A DNA stretch of 64,000 nt from DATCDE01 sp038252405. GTDB taxonomy: Bacteria > Actinomycetota > Actinomycetes > Prado026. Location: NCBI GenBank assembly GCA_038252405.1, contig JBBSAJ010000001.1, forward strand, positions 1-64,000, written 5' to 3'. The notes beneath the pieces were generated by a model. The model worked only from the letters and a program-made list of their open reading frames with translations. It had not been told where the DNA came from and did no database searches. A program made the translations under genes and the position numbers. Positions 8,276 to 21,162 of this stretch are shown piece by piece. How positions within the stretch are numbered: position 1 is the stretch's first letter; each line of letters begins with the position of its first letter.

Positions 8276-8674
8276 GTGCCCGAACCACCCGCGAGCGGCG
8301 CGCCCGGCCGGGCTGCCCCGTCGTCCGTTCGCTGGGCCCTGGCCTCGGTGGTGGGACTGCAGGCGGCTGCGCTGGTCGGCTACGCCGCCCTGATCTTGGT
8401 CGAGGCGCTGAGGCGAGGCTTCGAGCCGGCTGACGTCGTCGCGGTGCTGCTCGCAATGTGGGGGGTGGCCCTCGCCGTCGTCGTCCGGACGTTGGTCAGG
8501 AAGGGCCAGGTCCTGTTCGCTCAGGTACTGGTGTCCGAACTGCTACTCGGCTTGGGCGTGGGGCTATCCCTGATGAAAGGCGGTCAGGAACTGGTCGGGG
8601 CCGCCGTGCTGGTCACCGCCGTCGTGGCCGTCGTCCTGCTGGTCGTCACCATGGCGCGCTCACCGGGTGAGTGA
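8276..8674 (+). CDS. small integral membrane protein, function unknown
   Basis: The 132-residue protein begins with a short Pro/Ala-rich cytoplasmic leader and has four predicted membrane helices (about 18-42, 50-70, 75-98, 103-127). No enzyme motif is visible. The start is the GTG at 8276. It is divergent from the lipid kinase gene (39-base gap) and convergent with sigF. Small four-helix proteins of this type are common beside such genes in actinomycetes, but I cannot assign a role. Confidence 0.8.
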   Translation: MPEPPASGAPGRAAPSSVRWALASVVGLQAAALVGYAALILVEALRRGFEPADVVAVLLAMWGVALAVVVRTLVRKGQVLFAQVLVSELLLGLGVGLSLMKGGQELVGAAVLVTAVVAVVLLVVTMARSPGE

Positions 8675-8684
8675 GGCGAGGGGG

Positions 8685-9497
8685 TCACTCCTCGACGAGC
8701 AGGCCTTCGCGCAGCTGGGTGAGGGTGCGGGCGAGGAGCCGGGAGACGTGCATCTGGGAGATGCCCAGGTGGGTGGCGATCTGGGACTGGGTCATGCCGC
8801 GGAAGAACCGCAGGACGAGGATGGTGCGTTCGCGGGGGGGTAGCGCGTCCAGGAGTGGGCGGAGGGACTCGCGGTGCTCGACGCCGTCGAGGGCGTCGTC
8901 GTCGGCGCCGAGGACGTCGAGCATGGAGGGGGTTTCGTCGGTGTCGGTGCCGGCGTCGAGGGAGATGGTGCTGTAGGCGTTGGCCGACTCGAGGCCTTCG
9001 AGGATGTCTTCTTGGGAGCAGCCGAGGTGTTCGGCGAGCTCGGCGACGGTGGGGGAGCGGCCGAGCCGGTGGTTGAGCTCCTCGGTGGCGACGCTGATGT
9101 GCTGGCGCATCTCCTGCAGCCGGCGGGGGATACGTACCGACCAGCCCTTGTCGCGGAAGTGTCGTTTGATCTCACCGATGATGGTGGGGGTGGCGTAGGT
9201 GGAGAACTCGAAGCCGCGCTGGGGGTCGAACCGGTCGACGGACTTGATCAGGCCGATGGTGCCGACCTGGACCAGGTCGTCGAGGGGTTCGCCGCGGTCC
9301 CGGAACCGCCGGGCCAGGTGCTCCACCAGCGGCAGGTGCAGCTCCACGAGCTGGCCCCGGGCGTGCTGGTAGGCGGCGTCCGCCGGCTCGTGCTCGGCCA
9401 TCACGAGGAACCAGGCGCTCGACTGGGCTCGGGTCTGGCGACGGCGATCGCCGTCGCCGTTCACCGAGACCTCATGGTCGGTCTCCGTCGCGGTCAC
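8685..9497 (-). CDS. sigF: stress-response sigma factor, SigF/SigB/SigG type
   Basis: The 270-residue sigma-70 family factor lacks region 1.1. Region 2 carries LDDLVQVGTIGLIKSVDRFDPQRGFEFSTYATPTIIGEIKRHFRDKGW. Region 3 follows (LGRSPTVAELAEHLG), then region 4 with LPPRERTILVLRFFRGMTQSQIA and the recognition helix HVSRLLARTL. This is the group 3 SigB/F/G pattern used for general stress or development. The GTG at 9497 overlaps the rsbW stop as GTGA, so the two are translationally coupled. Regulation is expected through sequestration by RsbW; no anti-anti-sigma gene lies in the window. Confidence 0.92.
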   Translation of the reverse strand: MTATETDHEVSVNGDGDRRRQTRAQSSAWFLVMAEHEPADAAYQHARGQLVELHLPLVEHLARRFRDRGEPLDDLVQVGTIGLIKSVDRFDPQRGFEFSTYATPTIIGEIKRHFRDKGWSVRIPRRLQEMRQHISVATEELNHRLGRSPTVAELAEHLGCSQEDILEGLESANAYSTISLDAGTDTDETPSMLDVLGADDDALDGVEHRESLRPLLDALPPRERTILVLRFFRGMTQSQIATHLGISQMHVSRLLARTLTQLREGLLVEE

Positions 9498-9916
9498 TGG
9501 CCGGCCACTCCACCGCGGCTCTTGTGCAGCCGGATCACGACGGTCTGGTCGTCCACCCAGGTCTCGACCTGCCCGGCGAGGGCGGTCAGCACGGTCCAGG
9601 CGAAGTTGTCCCGCGCCGGCGCGGTGCCGCTGCGGGTCTCGGCGAGCACCGTGACCTCGATCGCGCCCGGCTCGAGGCCGAAGCGGCACACCAGCCCCCC
9701 GCCGGGGACGACGTCCGGCAGCAGCAGGGCACACGCCTCGTCCACCGCGATGCGCAGGTCCTCGATCTCGTCCAGGGTGAAGTCGAGTCGGGCCGCGAGG
9801 CCCGCTGTCGCCGTTCGAAGCACCGACAAGAACGCGGAGTCCGCCGGGATCCGGAGCTCGACCTCCTCGCGTACCACCTCGGATGTCGCCCTTCGTCTGC
9901 TGCTCTGGTCGGTCAT
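9494..9916 (-). CDS. rsbW: anti-sigma factor, RsbW/UsfX-type serine kinase
   Basis: The 140-residue protein has the GHKL ATPase fold of RsbW. The N box region is DLRIAVDEACALLL and the domain ends in a strand-rich half. It is expected to bind and block the sigma factor encoded immediately downstream and to release it when an anti-anti-sigma protein binds. The ATG at 9916 is preferred over upstream codons because a G-rich Shine-Dalgarno lies before it and conserved sequence begins there. The glycine-rich lid is poorly preserved, so kinase activity is less certain than sigma binding. Confidence 0.88.
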   Translation of the reverse strand: MTDQSSRRRATSEVVREEVELRIPADSAFLSVLRTATAGLAARLDFTLDEIEDLRIAVDEACALLLPDVVPGGGLVCRFGLEPGAIEVTVLAETRSGTAPARDNFAWTVLTALAGQVETWVDDQTVVIRLHKSRGGVAGQ

Positions 9917-9989
9917 GTGGCCCCCCCGCTCGCCCAGGCGCATCACCCTAGCGCGCGAACCCGGCGGCCCGGTATGTCGAGTTTCCCGG

Positions 9990-10484
9990 TCAGCCCGTCG
10001 GCTGGCCGTCGTCGGCGGCGGCGCCCAGCGCGTCGCCGGTCAGCCGCCAGACCGTCCACTCGTCCATCGGGGCGGCTCCGAGCCGGCGGTAGAAGCCGTG
10101 GGCGGACTCGTTCCAGTCCAGTACCCACCACTCCACGCGGCGGTATCCACGCTCGTCGGCGATCCGGGCCAGCTCGATCAGCAGGGCCCTCCCGTACCCG
10201 AGCCCGCGGTGCTGCGGGCGGACGAACAGGTCCTCGAGGTAGATCCCGTGGCGTCCCAGCCAGGTGGAGAAGTTCAAGAACCACACCGCGAACCCGGCCA
10301 GCTCGTCGTCCTGCACGATGACGTGGCAGTACACGGCGGGATGGTCGCCGAATAGCGCCGCGAGCAGGTCGTCCTCGGTGGCGGTCACCTCGTGCAGGGA
10401 GCGCTCGTACTCGGCCAGCTCACGGACGAGGGCCAAGATCCCGGGGACGTCGTCGGGCCGGGCGGGGCGAATCTGTGCGGTCAT
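9990..10484 (-). CDS. GNAT-family N-acetyltransferase (diamine acetyltransferase-like)
   Basis: The 164-residue single-domain GNAT protein has the sequence order of spermidine/spermine or thialysine acetyltransferases: IRPARPDDVPGILALVRELAEYE, then YLEDLFVRPQHRGLGYGRALL (acetyl-CoA loop RGLGYG) and VLDWNESAHGFYRRLGA. It transfers acetyl from acetyl-CoA to a primary amine. It is separated from rsbW by about 70 bases and may be transcribed with it. Its substrate is not proven by sequence. Confidence 0.88.
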   Translation of the reverse strand: MTAQIRPARPDDVPGILALVRELAEYERSLHEVTATEDDLLAALFGDHPAVYCHVIVQDDELAGFAVWFLNFSTWLGRHGIYLEDLFVRPQHRGLGYGRALLIELARIADERGYRRVEWWVLDWNESAHGFYRRLGAAPMDEWTVWRLTGDALGAAADDGQPTG

Positions 10485-10549
10485 GACGCTCGAACCTACT
10501 GGGCCGTCCGCTTTCGGGCGCAGCCGGGGAGCTGTACTCTGGTGGACCG

Positions 10550-10585
10550 CGAGACCCTGTCGCTCCCCCGTGCGGCGGGGTCTCG
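10550..10585. other. hairpin in the acetyltransferase-sodN gap
   Basis: A perfect 8-bp stem CGAGACCC/GGGTCTCG (10550-10557 with 10578-10585) encloses a C/G-rich loop that can form a further small stem. It stands in a 208-base gap with no convincing reading frame, together with the stronger hairpin at 10636-10679. It could be a second terminator or part of a short transcript. Confidence 0.4.
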
Positions 10586-10635
10586 TCTTGTCCGGAATGG
10601 GAACCTCGTCCCAGTTCGGCTCGTTGGGCGGCGCG

Positions 10636-10679
10636 ACGAGGCCCCGCCGTTCGTCGTCCGTGCAGCGGCGGGGCCTCGT
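10636..10679 (-). terminator. terminator hairpin after sodN
   Basis: A perfect 14-bp stem (ACGAGGCCCCGCCG with CGGCGGGGCCTCGT) and 16-base loop lie 14 bases downstream of the sodN stop on the minus strand. The pairing strength and position make it the likely end of the sodN message. Confidence 0.75.
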
Positions 10680-10692
10680 AGCCAGGGTTCGG

Positions 10693-11088
10693 TCAGGCTT
10701 TCTTGGTCTCCCAGAAGATCTCGGCGATCTCGTCGATCTTGGCGATCAGCTGGTCGGCGACCGCGGTGTCGACGGTGCCCTTGGTGCCACCGGCACCGGC
10801 CAGCTTGGTCGCCTCGTTGAACAGCGTGTTCAGCTGGGGGTACTTCTCGAAGTGCGGCGGCTTGAAGTAGTCGGTCCACAGCACCCACAGGTGCTCCTTG
10901 ACCAGGTGCGAGCGCTCTTCCTTGATCGTCACGGCGCGCGCCTTGAAGTCAGGGTCGTCGCTGGCGTGGTACTTCTCCATGCAGGCCTTGACGGACTGCG
11001 CCTCGATCCGGGCCTGGGCCGGGTCGTAGACGCCACAGGGCAGGTCGCAGTGGGCACTGACCTGAACGGTCGCAGCGAACATCCGCAT
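10693..11088 (-). CDS. sodN: nickel superoxide dismutase
   Basis: The 131-residue NiSOD precursor converts superoxide to oxygen and peroxide. A short propeptide (MRMFAATVQVSA) precedes the nickel hook HCDLPCGVYDP. After cleavage, His1, Cys2 and Cys6 of the mature protein bind nickel. The remainder is the four-helix bundle of the hexamer (RSHLVKEHLWVLWTDYFKPPH). The gene is divergent from the maturation protease gene sodX, with 76 bases between starts, the usual partner arrangement. A TCAAC-G-GTTGA palindrome lies just upstream of the ribosome site. Confidence 0.96.
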   Translation of the reverse strand: MRMFAATVQVSAHCDLPCGVYDPAQARIEAQSVKACMEKYHASDDPDFKARAVTIKEERSHLVKEHLWVLWTDYFKPPHFEKYPQLNTLFNEATKLAGAGGTKGTVDTAVADQLIAKIDEIAEIFWETKKA

Positions 11089-11164
11089 CGGGGTCCTTTC
11101 AACGGTTGAGGTTCTCTGTCGGCGACACTACCCCCGGAGGTCCGAGCCGGGCAGAGCGAGAGGG

Positions 11165-11482
11165 GTGGGCGTGCGGATCGGCATGGCGGTGGTCCACGGG
11201 CGGTCCATGCTGCCGACGCTGGTCCCGGGGGACCGGCTGGTCGTGCGCTACGGCGCCCGGCCGCGGCCCGGCGCGCTCGTCGTGGTCCGGCTGCCCGGCG
11301 ACCGTCCGCTCGCGGTGAAGCGGGCCCTGCGCCCAGAGCGCGAGGGCTGGTGGGTGGAGCGGGACAACCCGTCCGAGGGTGTCGACTCGTGGGCGGTCGG
11401 TGCGGTGCCGGACCATGACGTGGTGGCCGTGGTGGTGGCCCGGCTGTGGCCGCGGCCCAGCCGGCTGCACCGAGCCGGCTAG
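11165..11482 (+). CDS. sodX: nickel superoxide dismutase maturation protease SodX
   Basis: The 105-residue protein is related to S26 signal peptidases. Ser14 in HGRSMLPTL and Lys52 in PLAVKRAL form the expected Ser-Lys dyad. It removes the SodN propeptide so the new N-terminal His can bind nickel. It lacks a clear membrane anchor, consistent with a cytoplasmic substrate. The start is the GTG at 11165, 76 bases from the divergent sodN start. The TAG stop overlaps the stop of the convergent ABC ATPase gene by a few bases. Confidence 0.92.
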   Translation: MGVRIGMAVVHGRSMLPTLVPGDRLVVRYGARPRPGALVVVRLPGDRPLAVKRALRPEREGWWVERDNPSEGVDSWAVGAVPDHDVVAVVVARLWPRPSRLHRAG

Positions 11483-12243
11483 AGCACCTTGGACAGGAAG
11501 GTCTGGGTCCGGCGGTGCTGCGGGTTGGCTAGGACGTCCTTCGGGGCGCCCGCCTCGACCACCACGCCGTCGTCCATGAACACCAGCGAGTCGCCCACCT
11601 CGCGGGCGAACCCCATCTCGTGGGTCACCACGATCATGGTCATGCCCTCGAGGGCCAGCTGCCGCATGACGTCGAGCACCTCACCGACCAGCTCGGGGTC
11701 GAGGGCGGACGTCGGCTCGTCGAAGAGCATGAGCTTGGGCTGCATGGCCAGCGCCCGGGCGATGGCCACCCGCTGCTGCTGGCCGCCGGACAGCTGCGTC
11801 GGGTAGGCGTTGCCCCGGTCGCCGAGGCCGACCCGGTCCAGCAGCTTCTGGGCCCGGTCCCTGGCGACGGCCTTGGACTCGCCCCTGGCCCGGATCGGGG
11901 CCTCGACGATGTTCTCGATGGCGGTCATGTGGGGGAACAGGTTGAACCGCTGGAAGACCATGCCGATCTCGCGGCGCTGCTTGGCGACGTCCTTGTCGGG
12001 CATCTCGTAGAGCTTCTCGCCGCGCTCCCGGTACCCGACCAGCTGGCCGTCGACCGACAGCCGGCCGGCGTCGACCCGTTCCAGGTGGTTGATGCAGCGC
12101 AGGAACGTCGACTTGCCGGACCCGGAGGGTCCGATGATGCACATCACCTCGCGGGGGGCCACCTCGAGGTCGATCCCCTTGAGCACCTCGACGCGCCCGA
12201 ACCACTTGTGCACCTGCTCGGCCTTGACCATGGGTCCGCTCAT
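11479..12243 (-). CDS. polar amino acid ABC transporter, ATP-binding protein
   Basis: The 254-residue GlnQ/HisP-type ATPase has Walker A GPSGSGKST, the Q loop in MVFQRFNLFPHMT, signature LSGGQQQR and Walker B LMLFDEPTSALD with the switch His in VVTHEMGFAREV. It powers uptake by the permease and lipoprotein encoded just upstream; its ATGA start overlaps the permease stop by 4 bases. It is the last gene of the three-gene unit. The substrate is probably a polar or acidic amino acid. Confidence 0.93.
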   Translation of the reverse strand: MSGPMVKAEQVHKWFGRVEVLKGIDLEVAPREVMCIIGPSGSGKSTFLRCINHLERVDAGRLSVDGQLVGYRERGEKLYEMPDKDVAKQRREIGMVFQRFNLFPHMTAIENIVEAPIRARGESKAVARDRAQKLLDRVGLGDRGNAYPTQLSGGQQQRVAIARALAMQPKLMLFDEPTSALDPELVGEVLDVMRQLALEGMTMIVVTHEMGFAREVGDSLVFMDDGVVVEAGAPKDVLANPQHRRTQTFLSKVL

Positions 12244-13163
12244 CGCAGCTCAGCCCTCGTCAGTCGCATCCGCAGCCTCTGCAGCGGGGTCGGCGGCAGG
12301 GTGCGGACCGACCCGCGGGCGTAGTACCGCTCGATGTAGTACTGGCCGACCATGAGCACCGAGGTCATGGCCAGGTACCAGATGCTGGCCGTGACCAGCA
12401 TGGGAAACACCTGGAACGTGCGGGAGCCGATCGCGGAGGTCTGGAAGAACAGCTCGTAGTACGGCACGTAGGCGACCAGCGACGTCGTCTTGAGCATCGA
12501 GATCGTCTCGTTGCCGGTCGGCGGCACCACCACGCGCATGGCCTGCGGCAGGATGATCCGCCGCAGGGTCTGCATCCGGGACAGGGACAGGGCCGACGCC
12601 GCCTCGGTCTGGCCCTCGTCGACCGACAGGATGCCGGCCCGGACGATCTCCGACATGTAGGCCGCCTCGTTCAGTCCGAGGCCGAGCAGTGCTGCTGCCA
12701 CGTTCGGGATGAGGTTGCGCGTCTCGAACGTGAACCATTCCGGGCCGAACGGCACACCCACGGAGATGTTGCGGTACAGCGAGCCGAGCTGCGCCCAAAT
12801 GACCAGCTGGACGAGCACCGGGGTGCCACGGAACACCCAGATGTAGAACCAGGCCGCCCCTGACAGCACCGGGTTGGGGGACAGCCGCATGACCGACAGC
12901 ACGATGCCCAGCACCACGCCCATGGCCATCGCGGCGATGGTCAGCCAGATCGTCGTCCAGACCCCGTGCAGGACGGGTCCCCGGAACGCGTTCTGCCACT
13001 GGAAGCTCCACTCCCAGTTCGGGTTCGTGAGGACGCTGTGGACGAACATCGCCACGAGAAGGGCGATGACCGCCACGGCCACCCACCGGCCGGGGTGACG
13101 GACCGGGACGGCCTTGATCGCCTCTGGGCGGTTGGCCGTCCCGGCCTTCGTCGGGGTGCTCAC
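12240..13163 (-). CDS. polar amino acid ABC transporter, permease protein
   Basis: The 307-residue membrane protein of the HisM/GlnP type has about five helices and the EAA loop EAAYMSEIVRAGILSVDEGQTEAASALSLS that docks on the ATPase. A 35-residue cytoplasmic N-terminus precedes helix 1. Only one permease gene is present, so it probably works as a homodimer. It sits 10 bases after the substrate-binding protein gene. Confidence 0.92.
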   Translation of the reverse strand: MSTPTKAGTANRPEAIKAVPVRHPGRWVAVAVIALLVAMFVHSVLTNPNWEWSFQWQNAFRGPVLHGVWTTIWLTIAAMAMGVVLGIVLSVMRLSPNPVLSGAAWFYIWVFRGTPVLVQLVIWAQLGSLYRNISVGVPFGPEWFTFETRNLIPNVAAALLGLGLNEAAYMSEIVRAGILSVDEGQTEAASALSLSRMQTLRRIILPQAMRVVVPPTGNETISMLKTTSLVAYVPYYELFFQTSAIGSRTFQVFPMLVTASIWYLAMTSVLMVGQYYIERYYARGSVRTLPPTPLQRLRMRLTRAELR

Positions 13164-13173
13164 TGGGTGCCTG

Positions 13174-14091
13174 TCAGGACACCGGGTTGACCTGCGACTG
13201 GGTGATCGCGCCGCTGTCGACGCCCCACTTCTTCAGGATCTCGGTGTAGACGCCCGTGTCCATCAGCTTTTGCATCCCACCCTGGATGGCCTGGGTGTAC
13301 TGGCCCTGGCCCTTCGGGACCGCGATGCCGTACGGCGCCGCGTCGTAGGTCTGGCCGGTCACCTCGAGCTTGTCACCGGTCTGCTTGACCGCGTACGCGA
13401 CGACGGGGGAGTCGGCCAGCATGGCGTCGTCCTTCCCGCTGACGACCGCGGCGGTCGCGTCGCTCTGCAGCTGGTACTGGTCGATGGTGATGGCCGGCTT
13501 GCCGCCGTCGGTGCAGGTCTTGGACCGCGCGGTGATGTCGTCGACCTGGACGGTGCCCTTCTGCACGGCGATCTTCTTGCCGCAGGCGTTGTCCGGGGTG
13601 ATGCCGGCCGGGTTGCCCTTCTCCACCGCCCACGAGGTGCCGGCGTTGAAGTAGCTCACCATGTCGACCTGCTTCTCGCGGTCGGCGTTGATCGTGAAGG
13701 AGGACACGCCGAGGTCGTACTTGCCGTTCTTCACACCCTCGACGAGGGAGTCGAACGGCGCGTTGACCAGGTTGACCTTCAGACCGAGCACGGTTCCCAG
13801 CGCGTTGGCGAGATCGGCGTCGAAGCCGATGATCGTCTTGCCGTCGGTGTCGACGAACTCGCTCGGCGCGTAGGACGCGTCGGTGCCGATCGTCAGCGCG
13901 CCCTTCGAGGAGATCGAGGAGGGCACCATGGCGGCGAGCGCGGCGTCCTTGCTGGCCGACGCGCCGGAGGAGGACGGGCTCGTCGAGGCGCTGCTCCCGC
14001 CGGACGATGAGCTGCCGCAGGCGGCCAGACCGAGGGCGACGACCAGGGTGGTCGCCGCGATCCCCGACCGCTTCAAAGCGCTGAGCTTCAT
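13174..14091 (-). CDS. polar amino acid ABC transporter, substrate-binding lipoprotein
   Basis: The 305-residue family 3 solute-binding protein has a lipoprotein signal with lipobox LAAC (lipid-bearing Cys25), a Ser/Ala-rich linker, then a bilobed domain with TIGTDASYAPSEFVDTDGK and IIGFDADLANALG, which bind the ligand's alpha-amino and carboxyl groups. The ATG at 14091 has AGAGGA upstream; the open frame extends further but without lipoprotein features. It is the first gene of the three-gene unit and divergent from the malic enzyme gene. Confidence 0.93.
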   Translation of the reverse strand: MKLSALKRSGIAATTLVVALGLAACGSSSSGGSSASTSPSSSGASASKDAALAAMVPSSISSKGALTIGTDASYAPSEFVDTDGKTIIGFDADLANALGTVLGLKVNLVNAPFDSLVEGVKNGKYDLGVSSFTINADREKQVDMVSYFNAGTSWAVEKGNPAGITPDNACGKKIAVQKGTVQVDDITARSKTCTDGGKPAITIDQYQLQSDATAAVVSGKDDAMLADSPVVAYAVKQTGDKLEVTGQTYDAAPYGIAVPKGQGQYTQAIQGGMQKLMDTGVYTEILKKWGVDSGAITQSQVNPVS

Positions 14092-14304
14092 GCTGTTCCT
14101 CTCACCCGTGCGAGCCGTCGGATGGGCCGGCGGCAACCTGTTCGATGGGCGCACGTTAATCCCCCAGGCCCCCGGCGCGCACCCCAGGGGCCCCAACCGG
14201 CGAAATCTCGTGCCAGAATGAGCCCGGGTCATCCCCCGCGCGCAGTGGCAGCAGCCGAGACCCCCGGCGCCCACTCCCTTGTCGCACCAACGATCCCCGC
14301 CCTG

Positions 14305-15489
<1,185 letters not shown>

Positions 15490-15522
15490 GCCCACCCCGC
15501 GGGGGGTGGTTAGGGTCGGTCC

Positions 15523-16491
15523 ATGTTCGCCGTGAGCGCCACGCGCCTCGACCCTGAGCAGCCGCTGTCCGGTCTGGAGCTGGGGGAGCGCCCCGAGCCG
15601 GAGGTGCCGGACGGCTGGACGACGGTGCAGGTGCGCGCCGCGTCGCTCAACCACCACGACCTGTGGACGCTGCGCGGCGTCGGGATCACGCCCGACCGGC
15701 TGCCCATGATCTTGGGCTGCGACGCCGCGGGGATCGACGCGGACGGCCACGAGGTCGTCGTGCATGCGGTCCTGGGCGACCCGGCGGCCGGCGGCGGTGA
15801 CGAGACCATGGACCCGAAGCGGTCGCTGCTGTCCGAGGTCCATCCCGGCACCTTCGCCGAGCGGGTGGCGGTGCCGCGGCGCAACCTGGTGCCCAAGCCG
15901 GCGGCGCTGAGCTTCGAGGAGGCCGCCTGCCTGCCCACCGCGTGGCTCACGGCCTACCGGATGCTGTTCACCCGCTCCGGGCTGCGTCCCGGCGACACGG
16001 TGCTCGTGCAGGGCGCCGGGGGCGGGGTGGCCACCGCGCTCATCGTGCTGGCCAGGGCCGGCGGCCTGCGGGTCTGGGCGACCAGCCGGGACGAGGCCAA
16101 GCGGGCCAGGGCGCTCGAGCTCGGCGCGCACGCGGTCTTCGAGTCCGGGGGCCGGCTGCCCGAGCGGGTCGACGTGGTGATGGAGACCGTGGGTGCGGTC
16201 ACCTGGGCGCACTCGCTGCGCTCGCTGCGGCCGGGCGGTCGGATCGTGGTCTCGGGCGCGACGTCGGGGTTCAACCCGCCGGCCGAGCTGTCCCGGGTGT
16301 ACTTCCAGCAGCTGTCCGTGGTGGGCTCCACGATGGGGACCCGCGAAGAGCTGGCCCGGCTGATCCGGCTGTGCGAGACCGACGGCGTGCGGCCGCTCAT
16401 CGACTCGACCTACGACCTGCGGGACGCGACCAGCGCCTTCGAGCGGCTGGCCAAGGGCGACGTGTTCGGCAAGCTGGTGCTCACCGTCTGA
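15523..16491 (+). CDS. MDR-superfamily zinc-type alcohol dehydrogenase/quinone oxidoreductase-like protein
   Basis: The 322-residue protein has a GroES-like N-terminal domain (SLNHHDLWTLRGVG) and a Rossmann domain with VQGAGGGVATALIVLARAGG. The first half retains LGCDAAG, but the four-Cys structural zinc site is absent. NAD(P)H-dependent reduction of an enone, quinone or aldehyde is the family function. It starts 33 bases after malic enzyme and may share its transcript. Its stop is 3 bases from the convergent DUF6104-type gene. Confidence 0.88.
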   Translation: MFAVSATRLDPEQPLSGLELGERPEPEVPDGWTTVQVRAASLNHHDLWTLRGVGITPDRLPMILGCDAAGIDADGHEVVVHAVLGDPAAGGGDETMDPKRSLLSEVHPGTFAERVAVPRRNLVPKPAALSFEEAACLPTAWLTAYRMLFTRSGLRPGDTVLVQGAGGGVATALIVLARAGGLRVWATSRDEAKRARALELGAHAVFESGGRLPERVDVVMETVGAVTWAHSLRSLRPGGRIVVSGATSGFNPPAELSRVYFQQLSVVGSTMGTREELARLIRLCETDGVRPLIDSTYDLRDATSAFERLAKGDVFGKLVLTV

Positions 16492-16494
16492 GCG

Positions 16495-16674
16495 CTACTC
16501 GTCGTCCTCGTCGTCCAGGCGGGCCAGCCAGGTGGCCAGCCGTTCGACCGGAACCTCGAACTCGGGGTTGAGGTCGACGAAGGTCCGCAGCTGCTCAGCC
16601 AGCCAGTCGAAGGAGACCGACTCTGCGCCCCGGCGGGCCGCGAGCTCCTCGAGGCCCCGGTCGGTGAAGTACAC
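16495..16674 (-). CDS. small acidic protein, DUF6104-type
   Basis: The 59-residue protein VYFTDRGLEELAARRG... ends in LATWLARLDDEDDE. It closely matches a small actinobacterial family (DUF6104) recalled from Streptomyces genomes, where it also follows the 2-oxoglutarate dehydrogenase/decarboxylase gene. The GTG at 16674 lies 5 bases past the kgd stop, so it is probably co-transcribed. Function is unknown; the tight link suggests a role tied to Kgd. It has no membrane segment or catalytic motif. Confidence 0.82.
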   Translation of the reverse strand: MYFTDRGLEELAARRGAESVSFDWLAEQLRTFVDLNPEFEVPVERLATWLARLDDEDDE

Positions 16675-16679
16675 CCGCG

Positions 16680-20309
<3,630 letters not shown>

Positions 20310-20415
20310 GGGGCGACCGCCTGCTTTCGACTTCGGGACCGACCTGACCTGCCTGGCCAGCCTAGTCCGGTCCCCGCGGTGGGGGCCGCACCGGCCGCTG
20401 ACCGTCCGGTCGGGG

Positions 20416-21162
20416 TCAGGTGATGTCGCGGCGCTGCGTGGTGACCGCGGCCAGCGCGGCGAAGGCCAGCCCGTAGGCGAGGAACAGCAGGCCGCCGGCC
20501 CACGGTTCGAGCAGGCTGCCCCGGGTGCTCGTGGCCTGCATCATCGCGTTGGCAGCACCGCCGGGCAGCCACTTGCCGACCTGTGGGAGCAGGCTGATGA
20601 TCAGCGACTCCACCAGGAAGACCCACACCAGGGCGGCGACGATGGCGGCCACCTGGTTGCGGACGAAGGAGCCCACGCCGACCCCCACCATGGCGTAGAC
20701 CGCCACTCCGACCGCCGCGGCGCCGACCACCTGAAGGATCGTGGACGTCGGGAGGGTGGCGGCCCCCTTCATCGCCAGCAGCGGCACCGCGAGCGCCGCG
20801 GTGAGTGCGACGCAGGCCACTCCGAAGACCACGCCGAAGGCCGCGTGGGCCAAGAGCTTGGCGGCGATGACCCGGCCGCGCCGGGGGGTGGCCAGGAAGG
20901 TCGAGGTGATGGTCAGGTGCCGGTACTCGGTGGTCATCCCGAGGATGCCGAGGACCAGCGCGAACGTGGAGCCGGTCCCGGCGCTGGCCCAGATGGTGCG
21001 GACGGTGGAGACCTGGTCGAGGCTCGGGGTGCCCTGCTGGCCGGAGACGAGGATGAGCGCCACCACCTGGATGGCGACGAAGACGAGCGCGCCGACCAGC
21101 AGGCCCCACCACATCCGGGTGCTGCGGATCTTGAGCAGCTCGGCGCGCAGCAGCCCGGTCAC
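20416..21162 (-). CDS. ABC-2-type transporter permease
   Basis: The 248-residue membrane protein has six predicted helices and the layout of ABC-2 permeases: a cytoplasmic start LLRAELLKIRSTRMWWG, then a first extracytoplasmic loop, then YRHLTITSTFLATPRRGRVIAAKLLAHA. Its start overlaps the stop of the ATPase gene by 4 bases, so the pair forms one exporter. It is probably an efflux or membrane-maintenance pump; substrate unknown. Confidence 0.88.
   Translation of the reverse strand: MTGLLRAELLKIRSTRMWWGLLVGALVFVAIQVVALILVSGQQGTPSLDQVSTVRTIWASAGTGSTFALVLGILGMTTEYRHLTITSTFLATPRRGRVIAAKLLAHAAFGVVFGVACVALTAALAVPLLAMKGAATLPTSTILQVVGAAAVGVAVYAMVGVGVGSFVRNQVAAIVAALVWVFLVESLIISLLPQVGKWLPGGAANAMMQATSTRGSLLEPWAGGLLFLAYGLAFAALAAVTTQRRDIT

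Noticed and set aside
11099..11109. TCAAC-G-GTTGA palindrome before sodN as a nickel-regulator (Nur) box
   Set aside because: Short arms and no match to the known Nur box; noted in the sodN entry only.
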